Assembly: GCA_002279765.1 (NCBI GenBank)
Contig: NCCR01000141.1
Coordinates: 1 to 22,609 of the forward strand
Direction of reading: 5' to 3'
Source of the DNA: Verrucomicrobia bacterium 12-59-8
GTDB taxonomy: Bacteria > Verrucomicrobiota > Verrucomicrobiae > Verrucomicrobiales > Verrucomicrobiaceae
DNA length: 22,609 nt
In this document: one piece after another, positions 8,988 through 16,279 of the stretch
Numbering within the stretch: the first letter of the stretch is position 1
Layout of the letters: every line of letters starts with the position of its first letter
The notes under the pieces: generated by a model
The model's input: the letters and a program-made list of their open reading frames with translations, nothing else
Databases searched by the model: none
Told to the model about the DNA's origin: nothing
Program-made: the position numbers and the translations under genes

Positions 8988-9788
8988 ATGTGTGGCCGTG
9001 TGAACCAATTCGCGAGCACTCCAGCACTTTATCTCGCTGGAAAGAAGCTGCGCATCGAACGGCGGCCCAAAAAGAAAGCGGAAGACCCCAAGTCCGAGGT
9101 GCCGGTGCTCAACAACATCTGCCCCACGGACTACGCCGACGTGCTGACCCTGGAGCGCGAGGAGATCGGCATCGAGCGCATGCGCTTTGGCCTCATTCCC
9201 GGCTGGGCCAAAGGCAGCAAGGCGGAGGTGGCAAAGAAATTCGCCCACACCTTCAATGCGCGCTGTGAGAGCATCTTTGACCTAGCCTCCTTTCGCGGCC
9301 CCATCCTGCGTCAGCGCTGCCTCATCCCCGTGCGTGGCTGGCATGAGTGGCCGGACCGCAGCACCCCCTACTTCATCCGCCGCAGCGACGATGACCCCGT
9401 GCTGCTGGCCGGCATCTGGGACGTGTGGGAAAGCCACTCTGTGGAGGATTTAGAAAGCGGGCGCGTTATCACCTCCATGAGCGTGGTCACCACGCCACCG
9501 GGACGCTACATGGCGAAGTTTCATGATCGCAGCCCGCTGATTCTCGAAGGTGAAACCGCCCTCGCCTGGCTGCAGCCCGGCCTGCACCCGGACGACCTCA
9601 GCGCCTTCTTCAAGCCCTACGAAAGCGGCCTTCTGGAAGCCTGCCGCGTCTCCACCGCCGCCAATCAGTCCCGCAACAAAACCGACGAAACCCTCCGCCC
9701 CATCGCTCCTCCCGTACCACAGGCTGGAGACGAGCCCGTGAAGGTGGAGGAGCCGCCAAGCCCGCAGATGCTGCTGTTTGAGACATGA
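8988..9788 (+). CDS. SRAP domain protein (YedK/HMCES family)
   Basis: Proteins of this family protect single-stranded DNA by forming a thiazolidine crosslink with abasic sites. The 266-residue protein begins MCGR, and Cys2, exposed when Met1 is removed, is the crosslinking residue. Further family marks are the NARCES segment (Asn90 onward), GWHEW with the catalytic Glu120 (the usual form is GWYEW), and His179 in KFHDRSPLIL. The C-terminal 40 residues are proline-rich and probably disordered. The start is fixed by the need for MCG at the N-terminus. It lies 90 bp after the alcohol dehydrogenase with no obvious functional link to it. No Shine-Dalgarno is present. The Tyr-to-His change in the active-site motif is probably tolerated. 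Confidence 0.94.
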   Translation: MCGRVNQFASTPALYLAGKKLRIERRPKKKAEDPKSEVPVLNNICPTDYADVLTLEREEIGIERMRFGLIPGWAKGSKAEVAKKFAHTFNARCESIFDLASFRGPILRQRCLIPVRGWHEWPDRSTPYFIRRSDDDPVLLAGIWDVWESHSVEDLESGRVITSMSVVTTPPGRYMAKFHDRSPLILEGETALAWLQPGLHPDDLSAFFKPYESGLLEACRVSTAANQSRNKTDETLRPIAPPVPQAGDEPVKVEEPPSPQMLLFET

Positions 9789-9818
9789 GCGGACAGGCTA
9801 GATGCGCGCTCCATGCCC

Positions 9819-11192
9819 TCACTTCCCCGCCACCGCGTCATCCACGGCACCATCGAGCACGTCGCAGGCTTCGATGAGAGCCTCCTCGGTGACGGTGAGC
9901 GGTGGGCAGATTTTGACGGTCTGGCCCCAGGCACCCACAGGTGCGAAGAGCAGCAGGCCGCGTTGATAGCAGAGCTCGATGATGCGATGGGCGAGATCGT
10001 GATTAGGCTCCTTTTTGTCCGGCTGGATGATCTGCATGCCAGCGACGAGTCCGGCGCAGGTGACATGGCCGACGACGTGCGGGTGGCGCTTCTGGATGGC
10101 CTTGCAGCGCTCCAGCAGGATGGGGCCCAGACGCGCGGCGTTGCCGGTGAGGTCTTCGGCGAGGAGCTTCTTGATGTTGGCCACGGCGGCGGCGCAGCAC
10201 ACGGGATTGCCGGTGTGCGTGCTGGTCATGCTTCCTGGTGGAAACTGGTCCATGACAGCTTCGCGGCCGATCACGGCGGACAGGGGCATGCCGCTGCTGA
10301 TGCCTTTGCCACAGCAGATGAGGTCGGGCGTGACGCCGTAGTGCTCGAAGGCCCAGAACTTGCCGGTGCGGCCAAAGCCAGCCTGCACTTCGTCAAAGGT
10401 GAGCACGACGTTGTACTCATCGCACCAGGCGCGGAGTTTTTCGATGTACTCGACGGGGGCGAATTCGGGGCCGACGCCCTGATAGCTTTCCATGATGACG
10501 CCCGCGATATTGTCACCGGTGAGCCCCTTGTCAGAGATCGCTTTGAGGAAGCTCTCGAAGCTGGTGTCTTCGGTCCAGTAACCATCCGGGAAAGGCGCAT
10601 TCATGATGGCCGGGTCTTCATTGACGATCCATGCCTTCAGCCCGGCCATGCCGCCGGCCTGCTGACTGGCGAGTGTGCGGCCATGGTAGCCGCGTGTGAA
10701 ACCGATGATGCCGATCTTCGACTTGCCGCCGACTTTGATGCCATGCGCACGGCTGAGCTTGATGGCGCACTCGGTGGCCTCGCTGCCGGAGCTGAGCAGG
10801 AAGACTTTCTTCAATCCTTCGGGGGAAACCGAGGCGATGATCTCGGCGGCTTCGGCGCGCTCTTCGCTGGGGAAGACGTAGTTGTGGATGAGGCCGCTGT
10901 TGATCTGATCGATCATGGCCTTGCAGATTTCCGGTGCCGCGTGGCCGGCATTCGTCACCAGCACACCGCTGCTCCAGTCGAGCCACTTGTTCCCGTATTT
11001 GTCGAAAATGTGGATGTCCAGGGCCTTGTCCCACACGATGGGCGGCATGCCGCGCATGGACTGGGGCTCGAAGTGGCGCAGCTTCTCCAAAGTAGGGATG
11101 GAGTCAGGGTGCGGCAGTGGCGTGCAGATGCGGCGATGCTTGGTTTCGACGTGCGGAACGGTCTGTGGTGTGATGCTGAATTCTTTGCCCAT
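9819..11192 (-). CDS. Class III aminotransferase (GabT/ornithine-type)
   Basis: This PLP-dependent transaminase of fold type I, class III, is 457 residues from the ATG at 11192. Visible marks are the SSGSEATECAIKLSR cofactor phosphate loop, FDEVQAGFGRTGK with the PLP-pyridine Asp267, and the Schiff-base Lys296 in CGKGISSGMPL. STHTGNPVCCAA follows. It resembles 4-aminobutyrate or acetylornithine aminotransferases, but the amino donor cannot be fixed from these motifs, and no arg or gab genes lie beside it. The ORF is open further upstream, but the extra residues are not family-like. The only upstream neighbour on the same strand is the cytochrome lipoprotein, 70 bp away. There is no Shine-Dalgarno; a promoter-like catcat lies 6 nt before the ATG. 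Confidence 0.92.
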   Translation of the reverse strand: MGKEFSITPQTVPHVETKHRRICTPLPHPDSIPTLEKLRHFEPQSMRGMPPIVWDKALDIHIFDKYGNKWLDWSSGVLVTNAGHAAPEICKAMIDQINSGLIHNYVFPSEERAEAAEIIASVSPEGLKKVFLLSSGSEATECAIKLSRAHGIKVGGKSKIGIIGFTRGYHGRTLASQQAGGMAGLKAWIVNEDPAIMNAPFPDGYWTEDTSFESFLKAISDKGLTGDNIAGVIMESYQGVGPEFAPVEYIEKLRAWCDEYNVVLTFDEVQAGFGRTGKFWAFEHYGVTPDLICCGKGISSGMPLSAVIGREAVMDQFPPGSMTSTHTGNPVCCAAAVANIKKLLAEDLTGNAARLGPILLERCKAIQKRHPHVVGHVTCAGLVAGMQIIQPDKKEPNHDLAHRIIELCYQRGLLLFAPVGAWGQTVKICPPLTVTEEALIEACDVLDGAVDDAVAGK

Positions 11193-11262
11193 GGGACGAT
11201 GATGCACGGAACTGCATTCTGCGGCTACTCGCTTTGCAGCTAGACGCGGTATTTTTGTGCGC

Positions 11263-11682
11263 TTAAGGATTTTCGGCACTCTTCTGCGCTCGCAGCATGC
11301 CTGCCGCTCCTTCGGGCCAATAGGCACCGTCTTCAATCCATTCACGCAGCATGCCGATCTGGTCATCGGTCAGGCTGATCTCGGTGCGCGGCATCATTTT
11401 TGGGTGCGTACCACCGCGCTGCACGGCGCTGATCAGCAGGCTGCGGTCAGGATCGCCCGGAAGGATGTAATCCCGCCCGCTGGCACTGCGTTTGAAGGCG
11501 GCGGCTTTCGTCGTAAGATTGAGCGCCGGAGGCGGCAGGCTGCCACTGTGGCATTGCAGGCAGTGCTGCTGTAGCACCGGCTTGACCTCGGTAAGGAAAT
11601 AGTGTGAGCGTTCACTTCTGCCCGCTGGGAGCAGCGAGCAGGCCGTGACGACGAAGATGGCGGGAAGGAAGCGCAGGATCAT
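11263..11682 (-). CDS. One-haem c-type cytochrome lipoprotein (PSCyt1-like)
   Basis: This 139-residue exported protein has the N-terminus MILRFLPAIFVVTACSLL, a lipoprotein signal with lipobox VTAC and acylated Cys15. One c-type haem site, CLQCH, lies at 41-45, preceded by the FLTEVKPVLQQH segment typical of planctomycete/verrucomicrobial cytochrome domains. The likely distal Met is in MMPRTEISLTDDQI near residue 100, followed by the closing helix LREWIEDGAYWP. Domains of this type usually sit at the N-terminus of large PSD1/PSCyt1 proteins. Here it stands alone, so it is probably a small periplasmic electron carrier. The start is the only suitable ATG. It is divergent from the AAA_28 ATPase gene. 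Confidence 0.82.
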   Translation of the reverse strand: MILRFLPAIFVVTACSLLPAGRSERSHYFLTEVKPVLQQHCLQCHSGSLPPPALNLTTKAAAFKRSASGRDYILPGDPDRSLLISAVQRGGTHPKMMPRTEISLTDDQIGMLREWIEDGAYWPEGAAGMLRAQKSAENP

Positions 11683-11747
11683 GCCATGAGCCTATCGACG
11701 GCACTGAAAACAAGCTACACCGAGTTTGTGCAATGTTGCGCCGAGGC

Positions 11748-11776
11748 TTGACTCCGTTGTGCAGCCACGATCACAT
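11748..11776 (+). promoter_or_regulatory. Possible promoter for the AAA_28 ATPase gene
   Basis: TTGACT (5 of 6 to the sigma-70 -35 consensus) at 11748-11753 is followed by a 17-nt spacer and TCACAT (3 of 6 to the -10 consensus) at 11771-11776. The ATG at 11784 begins 7 nt after the -10, so transcription would start at or next to the ATG and give a leaderless mRNA. The weak -10 keeps confidence low. Confidence 0.3.
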
Positions 11777-11783
11777 TGCCTGC

Positions 11784-12413
11784 ATGCCTCGCAAATCCAA
11801 ATCTGCCGCCAACAGCCACTGCCGCATCGCTTTGACCGGAGGCCCCGGCGGCGGCAAGACGACAGCGGGCGACCTCTTTCGCCGCGAGATGGACGACCAG
11901 GTGGTGCTGGTGCCGGAAGCGGCCACGATGATGTTCAGCGGTGGCTTCCCCCGCGTCCATCTGCCGGAGGCGGTCCATGCGGCACAGCGGGCGATTTATC
12001 ATGTGCAGATCCACCTGGAGGAGGCGGTGAAGGCGCAGCACCCCGAGCAGATCCTGCTGTGTGATCGCGGCACCGTGGATGGCGCAGCCTACTGGCCGGG
12101 TGGCAGCGACGGCTTTTTTGAAGACATTGACAGCACGCTGGAGCGCGAGCTGGCACGCTATGATGCGGTCATTTTCTTTGAGAGCGCCGCCGTGGGCCAC
12201 ATGAGCATCGAAGGCGGAAACCCCATCCGCAACGAGTCCATCGAGCAGGCCATCAAGCTCGACCGCAAGCTGCGCGAGCTCTGGTCCCAGCACCCGAAGT
12301 TCATGCTGGTGCCGCACAATCCCTCCTTCTTCAAAAAAATCTCCTTCGGCCTGGCCGTGCTGGACGGCATGGTGTCCGAGCTGGGCTGCAAGGAGCGGCG
12401 AAAGAAGCGTTGA
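11784..12413 (+). CDS. AAA_28 (NadR/Ttd14-like) P-loop ATPase
   Basis: This 209-residue soluble ATP-binding protein has a Walker A loop GGPGGGKTT at residues 19-27, and further in ILLCDRGTVDGAAYWP, a DRG-containing segment characteristic of the AAA_28 group related to the NadR kinase domain. The C-terminal half carries FFESAAVG and basic residues that could form a lid. The fold suggests a small-molecule kinase or GTP/ATP-binding regulator, but the substrate is unknown. The ATG at 11784 is chosen because the upstream codons up to 11733 are not family-like. The cinA gene follows 33 bp later and may be co-transcribed. CinA acts in pyridine nucleotide recycling, so a nucleotide-kinase role is an attractive but unproven idea. 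Confidence 0.8.
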   Translation: MPRKSKSAANSHCRIALTGGPGGGKTTAGDLFRREMDDQVVLVPEAATMMFSGGFPRVHLPEAVHAAQRAIYHVQIHLEEAVKAQHPEQILLCDRGTVDGAAYWPGGSDGFFEDIDSTLERELARYDAVIFFESAAVGHMSIEGGNPIRNESIEQAIKLDRKLRELWSQHPKFMLVPHNPSFFKKISFGLAVLDGMVSELGCKERRKKR

Positions 12414-12446
12414 TCCCACCACCTCGCCGCGCGTAAAGACTGGTGC

Positions 12447-13697
12447 ATGAACGTCGAACTCGTCAACACCGGCACCGAACTCCTCCTGGGAGACACCATC
12501 AACACGAACGCGGCCTGGATCGGTCAGCGGCTGGCGGCGCTGGGCATTCAGGTCACACGGCAGACGATTGTCCCCGATGGCGTGGTGATCCGCCTGGCCA
12601 TCGCCGAGGCGGCGCAGCGGGCGGATGTGGTGCTCGTTTCCGGTGGGCTAGGGCCGACCAATGACGACCTCACGCGTGAATCGACCGCCGAGCTGCTGAG
12701 TCTCGACATGGAGCTGAACGCCGAGGTGATGCAGCACCTGAGCGACTACTTTGCCAAACGCGGCAAGCCCGTCAGCCTAGCCACGCAGCGCCAGGCCATG
12801 GTGCCTCGAGGCGCGGTGGTGATGCCCAATCTCTTTGGCACTGCTCCCGGCCTGTACTTCCCCGCAGAACTCGGTGCCGCGCTGGGCTGGAACTCGCACA
12901 TCTTTCTCCTGCCAGGGCCACCCCGCGAACTGAAGCCCATGGTGGAAAGCCAAGTGGAGCCACGCCTGCGCGAATGGCTGCCGGATGGCACCTCACGCCG
13001 CGTGCTCTACCTCAAAGTCACCGGCGTGGGCGAGTCCGACATTGTAGAAGCGGTGGAGAAACGGCTCGAAGCCATCCCGGCCCTCGACCTCGGCTACTGC
13101 ATCCGCAATGGCGATGTGGACGTGCGCCTCGCGGGTCCGCTGCCCGCTGTGGACGAAGCCGCAGACGTGGTGCGTGCGGCCTTGGGCGACTGCATTGTCT
13201 CGGAGGACCGCCGCATCATTGAAGAAGTCATCGTGCAAATGCTCAGCGATCGCGGCGAATGGCTCTCCACTGCCGAGTCCTGCACCGGCGGCACGATTGC
13301 GAATCGCATCACCGATGTCAGCGGAGCCTCGCGTGTCTTTGGTCACGGCTGGGAGACGTATGCGAATGAAGCCAAGCACCAGCACCTCGGCGTGCCGATG
13401 GAGCTGATCGAAACCCACGGTGCCGTGAGCGAGGAAGTCGCCCGCGCCATGGCGGAAGGCACGCTGAAAAACAGCGGGGCCGACTATGCCATCTCCGTCA
13501 CCGGCATCGCCGGACCGACCGGTGGCACACCGGAGAAACCCGTGGGCACCGTGTGGATCGGCCTCGCCGCCAAGAACGCCGAGACCTGGGCGCAGAAGCG
13601 CTTTTCACCCGGCTCACGAGATCGATTTAAACTGCTGACCTCGCAGGCCGCGCTGGACATGCTGCGCAGGCGGATGCTGGGGATTGGGGTGAGATGA
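12447..13697 (+). CDS. cinA: CinA: nicotinamide-nucleotide amidase / damage-inducible protein
   Basis: This 416-residue two-domain protein is of full length. The N-terminal MoCF-like domain (about residues 1-170) has NTGTELLLGD, SGGLGPTNDD and LLPGPPRELKPM; in the family it is a COG1058-type ADP-ribose pyrophosphatase. The C-terminal CinA domain (about 255-416) has AESCTGG with the nucleophile region Ser278, plus VTGIAGPTGGTPEKPVGTVW, and deamidates NMN to nicotinate mononucleotide. All signatures are intact. The gene follows the AAA_28 ATPase by 33 bp. There is no Shine-Dalgarno. A weak TTGATC/TAAAGA pair (12410-12415 and 12434-12439, spacer 18) ends 7 nt before the ATG and could give a separate leaderless transcript. 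Confidence 0.96.
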   Translation: MNVELVNTGTELLLGDTINTNAAWIGQRLAALGIQVTRQTIVPDGVVIRLAIAEAAQRADVVLVSGGLGPTNDDLTRESTAELLSLDMELNAEVMQHLSDYFAKRGKPVSLATQRQAMVPRGAVVMPNLFGTAPGLYFPAELGAALGWNSHIFLLPGPPRELKPMVESQVEPRLREWLPDGTSRRVLYLKVTGVGESDIVEAVEKRLEAIPALDLGYCIRNGDVDVRLAGPLPAVDEAADVVRAALGDCIVSEDRRIIEEVIVQMLSDRGEWLSTAESCTGGTIANRITDVSGASRVFGHGWETYANEAKHQHLGVPMELIETHGAVSEEVARAMAEGTLKNSGADYAISVTGIAGPTGGTPEKPVGTVWIGLAAKNAETWAQKRFSPGSRDRFKLLTSQAALDMLRRRMLGIGVR

Positions 13698-13725
13698 ATT
13701 GGGGGGGGCAAGTCATTGCTGGGAA

Positions 13726-13882
13726 CGCCGATGTTTCATCGGCGCAGGAGATCTCGCTGCGGCATCGGGATGGCATGAGACTGACTGAAAGGCAGTCTTG
13801 AACTTTAGTTCGCTCAGGGATGCATGGGCGCGTTCCAGAACGAGCTACAGCTCGTGAGTACTTTCTTTGAGCTCCGTGCTCA
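13726..13882. repeat. Array of five small hairpins between cinA and the PotD-like gene
   Basis: The roughly 190-bp gap between the convergent cinA and potD-like stops holds no gene but five separate inverted repeats. They are cgccgatg/catcggcg (13726-13744, 3-nt loop), agactg/cagtct (13778-13798), gaact/agttc with tt centre (13800-13811), cgagct/agctcg with ac centre (13841-13854) and tgagc/gctca (13868-13882). The fourth belongs to the repeat also seen at 3012-3050, and the third looks like a decayed relative of it. None is followed by a strong T run, so they look like mobile or REP-type repeats, although they may also terminate both flanking genes. Confidence 0.6.
13827..13864 (+). repeat. 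Copy 2 of the short hairpin repeat (matches 3012-3050, inverted)
   Basis: This is the second copy of the element described at 3012-3050, in the opposite orientation and more than 10 kb away. The 27-nt core 13838-13864 differs from the other copy at two positions and keeps the palindromic arms cgagct/agctcg. A related GC-rich segment (gcgcgttcc) precedes the core in both. Confidence 0.7.
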
Positions 13883-13888
13883 GCCCTC

Positions 13889-14920
13889 TTACCTCGCTGC
13901 CTTCACCTGATCCCAGACCTTAGTGTACTTCGCGAGGTCGGGGCCGAGGTCTTCGATGACTTCGCATCTGGCCTGCAGCTCGGCGGGGATGGTGACGGCG
14001 GGGTTCTTGAGGAACTCGGGGCTGACTTGGGCCATCGCGGGTTTGTTGGGGCAGTAGTAGCCCATCCATTCCATGTTTTCGGCGGCGATGGCGGGATCGA
14101 GGACGAAGTTGATGAAGGCGTGGGCGAGAGCGGGTTGTTTGGAGGTCTGGGGGATGACCATGGCATCGCAGCCGAGGGTGACGCCTTCGCGCGGGATGAG
14201 GATTTCGATCTTGTGGTTTTCCATCTGCACCTGAAACAGGTCGCCGCTGTAGCCGTGGACGAGGAGGAACTCGGCGGAGTCGATGCCGGATTTGTAGCCT
14301 TCGTTGTCAAAGCGGGCGATGTTCTTCTTCCAGCGGATGAGGACGTCGCGTGCGGCGGCGAGCTGTGCTTCGTCGCGGGTGTTGATGCTGTGGCCGAGGG
14401 ACTTCAGCGCGGCGCCGATGCTCTCGCGCATGTCATCCAGCAGCGTCATGCGTCCGGCGAGGGCGGCGCGGTCAAACATGGCCCAGGTGGCTTCGGCTGG
14501 ATCGCCTTTTACCTTGTCAGCGCGCACGGCGATGCAGGCGTAGGCCAGGGTGTAGGGCACGCTGTGCGCCATGGCTTGATCCTTCACCTTGGCCAGCACG
14601 GCGGGGTCGATGTTCGGCAGGTTGGGGATCTGCTGGTGATCGAGATCCGCGAGCATGCCCTGCCCGTGCATGACCTGGATCATGTAGGAGGTGGGAAATA
14701 CCAGATCATAGCCGGTGGCTCCGGCCTTGAACTTGGCGAACATGCTTTCGTTTGAGTCGAAGGTGTCGATGACGACCTTGCAGCCGTGCTGCTTCTCAAA
14801 CTTCTGCACCACCTCCGGGCTGATGTAGTCCGCCCAGGTGTAGAGGTGCAGGGTTTCGGCCTGCACCCCGAGCGTGACACAGACCAGGCTGAAGAGCAGC
14901 ACGAAGCGCTTCATGGCCAT
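13889..14920 (-). CDS. PotD-like polyamine/amine periplasmic binding protein
   Basis: This is a solute-binding protein of the spermidine/putrescine (PotD/PotF) type. A Sec signal peptide, MAMKRFVLLFSLVCVTLGVQA, should be cleaved after residue 21. The mature protein begins ETLHLYTWADYISPEVVQKFEK, the typical PotD opening, and continues through KFKAGATGYDLVFPTSYMI, the LLDDMRESIGAALKSLG hinge segment and INFVLDPAIAAENMEWMGY. At 343 residues it is of normal length. It is the last gene of a minus-strand group, 7 bp after a small membrane protein. No ATPase or permease genes of a Pot transporter are in the window, so it is either an orphan receptor or serves a transporter encoded elsewhere. Two ATGs, 14920 and 14914, are equally possible. 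Confidence 0.92.
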   Translation of the reverse strand: MAMKRFVLLFSLVCVTLGVQAETLHLYTWADYISPEVVQKFEKQHGCKVVIDTFDSNESMFAKFKAGATGYDLVFPTSYMIQVMHGQGMLADLDHQQIPNLPNIDPAVLAKVKDQAMAHSVPYTLAYACIAVRADKVKGDPAEATWAMFDRAALAGRMTLLDDMRESIGAALKSLGHSINTRDEAQLAAARDVLIRWKKNIARFDNEGYKSGIDSAEFLLVHGYSGDLFQVQMENHKIEILIPREGVTLGCDAMVIPQTSKQPALAHAFINFVLDPAIAAENMEWMGYYCPNKPAMAQVSPEFLKNPAVTIPAELQARCEVIEDLGPDLAKYTKVWDQVKAAR

Positions 14921-14927
14921 GAAAAAC

Positions 14928-15545
14928 TCAGGCAGCCAGTGGCTGGCGCAGTGGGATGCGCTGCTGGTGGCGGAAGGAGGCTTCGGTGTTGTAGGCGGCG
15001 AGCAGCAGGAGGCTGAAGCCGAGATCGCTCACGAGGGAATTGCGCAGGAACCACCAGGAAGGCAGGTGTCCGGGCTCACCCGTTGTGACGGCCTGCAGCC
15101 AGCCTGCGAGATCCCGGGAGTAGGCCGAGACGGGATTGCTGAGCCACGAAATCGTGTTGGTGAAGAAATAGAAGACCAGCGAGCAGACGGCCACTCCCAG
15201 CAGGCTGCCGAGCAAACCCATCTGCCCACGCTTGCGGCTGGCCAGCAGCGCTGCGATGGCAAAGCAGGGATACACTGACAGCATTTCCCAATGCAGCACG
15301 GAGTGCAGGCCGGTGGCTGCGGCGTCGATCCCCACGAGCAGCAGCGGAATCAGCAGAAACGGAACCCGCTTGGAGAAGACCAGCGTGCCGGTGAAGGCCA
15401 GCGCCATCCATGGGCTGAAGTTTTCGAGCACCTCAAGGGTGACGTAGCCTTTCAGCTTGGCCCAGCGAAACGCAGCAGCGGCAACGATCAAGGCAAGCGG
15501 TAGCAGGAAGGCACGGGAGGCAGGGCGGGAATCAGGGAAGAACAT
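14928..15545 (-). CDS. Multi-pass inner-membrane protein (DUF6580-like)
   Basis: This 205-residue hydrophobic protein has about five predicted membrane segments (around residues 12-27, 45-60, 62-80, 88-104 and 110-130) and a further hydrophobic stretch near 175-190. The segment NFSPWMALAFTGTLVF, followed by short loops and FYFFTNTISWL, resembles the DUF6580 family, whose relatives are thought to be small-molecule transporters. That assignment is from memory and moderate only. It lies between the glutaredoxin gene and the PotD-like gene on the same strand (7 bp before the latter). If these genes cooperate, it could be the membrane partner in uptake. The start ATG at 15545 has no Shine-Dalgarno. 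Confidence 0.65.
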   Translation of the reverse strand: MFFPDSRPASRAFLLPLALIVAAAAFRWAKLKGYVTLEVLENFSPWMALAFTGTLVFSKRVPFLLIPLLLVGIDAAATGLHSVLHWEMLSVYPCFAIAALLASRKRGQMGLLGSLLGVAVCSLVFYFFTNTISWLSNPVSAYSRDLAGWLQAVTTGEPGHLPSWWFLRNSLVSDLGFSLLLLAAYNTEASFRHQQRIPLRQPLAA

Positions 15546-15583
15546 GGGAAAAGTAAGGGGTAAGGGATAAACGCTGAAAGAGG

Positions 15584-15832
15584 CTACTCCGCCACGCCTT
15601 TTTTGCGCAGGAACGGCACCAACTCATCCACGCCGAAGTCGGCGAGCACTTCGCCGTCCCAGTCCATGGTCGGGGCCTTGCTCTGGCCGCTGAGGTCGAT
15701 CATGGCCTGCATGGCCTCGCGATTGCCGGAAACGGTGATGAGTTCATAGGCGATGCGTTTGGCATCGAGGTACTCCGTGACCTCTTCACACCAAGGGCAG
15801 CCGGTTTTGACATAGACGAGAGGTTTGATCAT
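15584..15832 (-). CDS. Glutaredoxin family protein
   Basis: This 82-residue thioredoxin-fold redox protein begins MIKPLVYVKTGCPWCEEV with the dithiol CPWC active site at residues 12-15. The cis-Pro loop follows as SGQSKAPTMDWDGEVLADF. It would reduce disulfides or glutathionylated proteins, or donate electrons to a reductase. The ATG at 15832 fits the family N-terminus; an ATG at 15871 would add 13 residues that do not. It is the first gene of the minus-strand group with the membrane protein (39 bp gap) and the PotD-like protein. Its upstream region is shared divergently with the RRM gene leader. Confidence 0.9.
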   Translation of the reverse strand: MIKPLVYVKTGCPWCEEVTEYLDAKRIAYELITVSGNREAMQAMIDLSGQSKAPTMDWDGEVLADFGVDELVPFLRKKGVAE

Positions 15833-15837
15833 GGCGC

Positions 15838-15866
15838 ATGATGCCGTGAAAGTCCGCCCAGGGCAA
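15838..15866 (-). promoter_or_regulatory. Possible promoter for the glutaredoxin gene
   Basis: On the minus strand TTGCCC (15861-15866) is followed by a 17-nt spacer and CATCAT (15838-15843), each 4 of 6 to sigma-70 consensus. The -10 ends 5 nt before the ATG, so any transcript from it would be essentially leaderless. The match is modest and may be chance. Confidence 0.28.
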
Positions 15867-16150
15867 GCCATGCGTACGTGATTCTCGGTTGACCACCCCC
15901 GTGCCCTGATTACTGTCCGCCCGCTGTTTTCAGAGCCTCATTCAGTGCTCCGAAGCCCGTCCCTTTGAACGTCAACTCCCCATGCGCCATCTACGACCCC
16001 AGACTGCGCAGCAGGAACCGTTCCAGCGGATGGAACGCCCGAAAGAAATCTCCAGCGTGCTGCAAGTGTGCGCGGAAATGACTTTAAGGCAGGCAGGGCC
16101 AGTGCGGCCCAGCTTTGAAAACCGCAGCAGCCCGTGGTGGTGCTGTGGCA

Positions 16151-16184
16151 GACCGCATGTGCGGTCCGCCGCGTGCCGCGGACC
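16151..16184 (+). promoter_or_regulatory. Overlapping alternative hairpins in the RRM gene leader
   Basis: There is no gene in 15833-16279, a 447-bp gap between divergent genes. About 100 nt before the RRM start lie two hairpins that share bases and so exclude each other. The first is gaccgca/tgcggtc with a 2-nt loop (16151-16166). The second is ggtccgc/gcggacc (16163-16169 with 16178-16184). Shared bases are 16163-16166. Such a switchable leader would suit a cold-shock-type or self-regulated RNA-binding protein. This is an inference from base pairing alone. Confidence 0.4.
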
Positions 16185-16279
16185 CGTGGAAGAGGCAAGC
16201 CGCCCGTTCCCTCCCGCCGCCCCCTCCAGCACCCCGGCCCTGCATGAACACGCAACCCACCCCTACGAAAACTATACTC

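Noticed and set aside
7767..9248. A 493-codon minus-strand ORF opposite the Fe-ADH and SRAP genes
   Set aside because: Both plus-strand genes have complete catalytic motifs. The long open frame reflects codon bias in GC-rich DNA.
9813..11243. A 476-codon plus-strand ORF opposite the aminotransferase
   Set aside because: The minus strand encodes an intact class III aminotransferase with PLP lysine. The antisense frame looks like a shadow.
15889..15916. TTGACC with tactgt 16 nt later as a promoter for the RRM gene
   Set aside because: The -35 is good but the -10 matches poorly. It would give a leader of about 360 nt, so I kept it only as a possibility.
16273..16278. TATACT before the RRM start as a -10 box
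   Set aside because: It lies only 1 nt before the ATG, which would put the transcript start inside the gene, and no -35-like hexamer is found 16-18 nt upstream.
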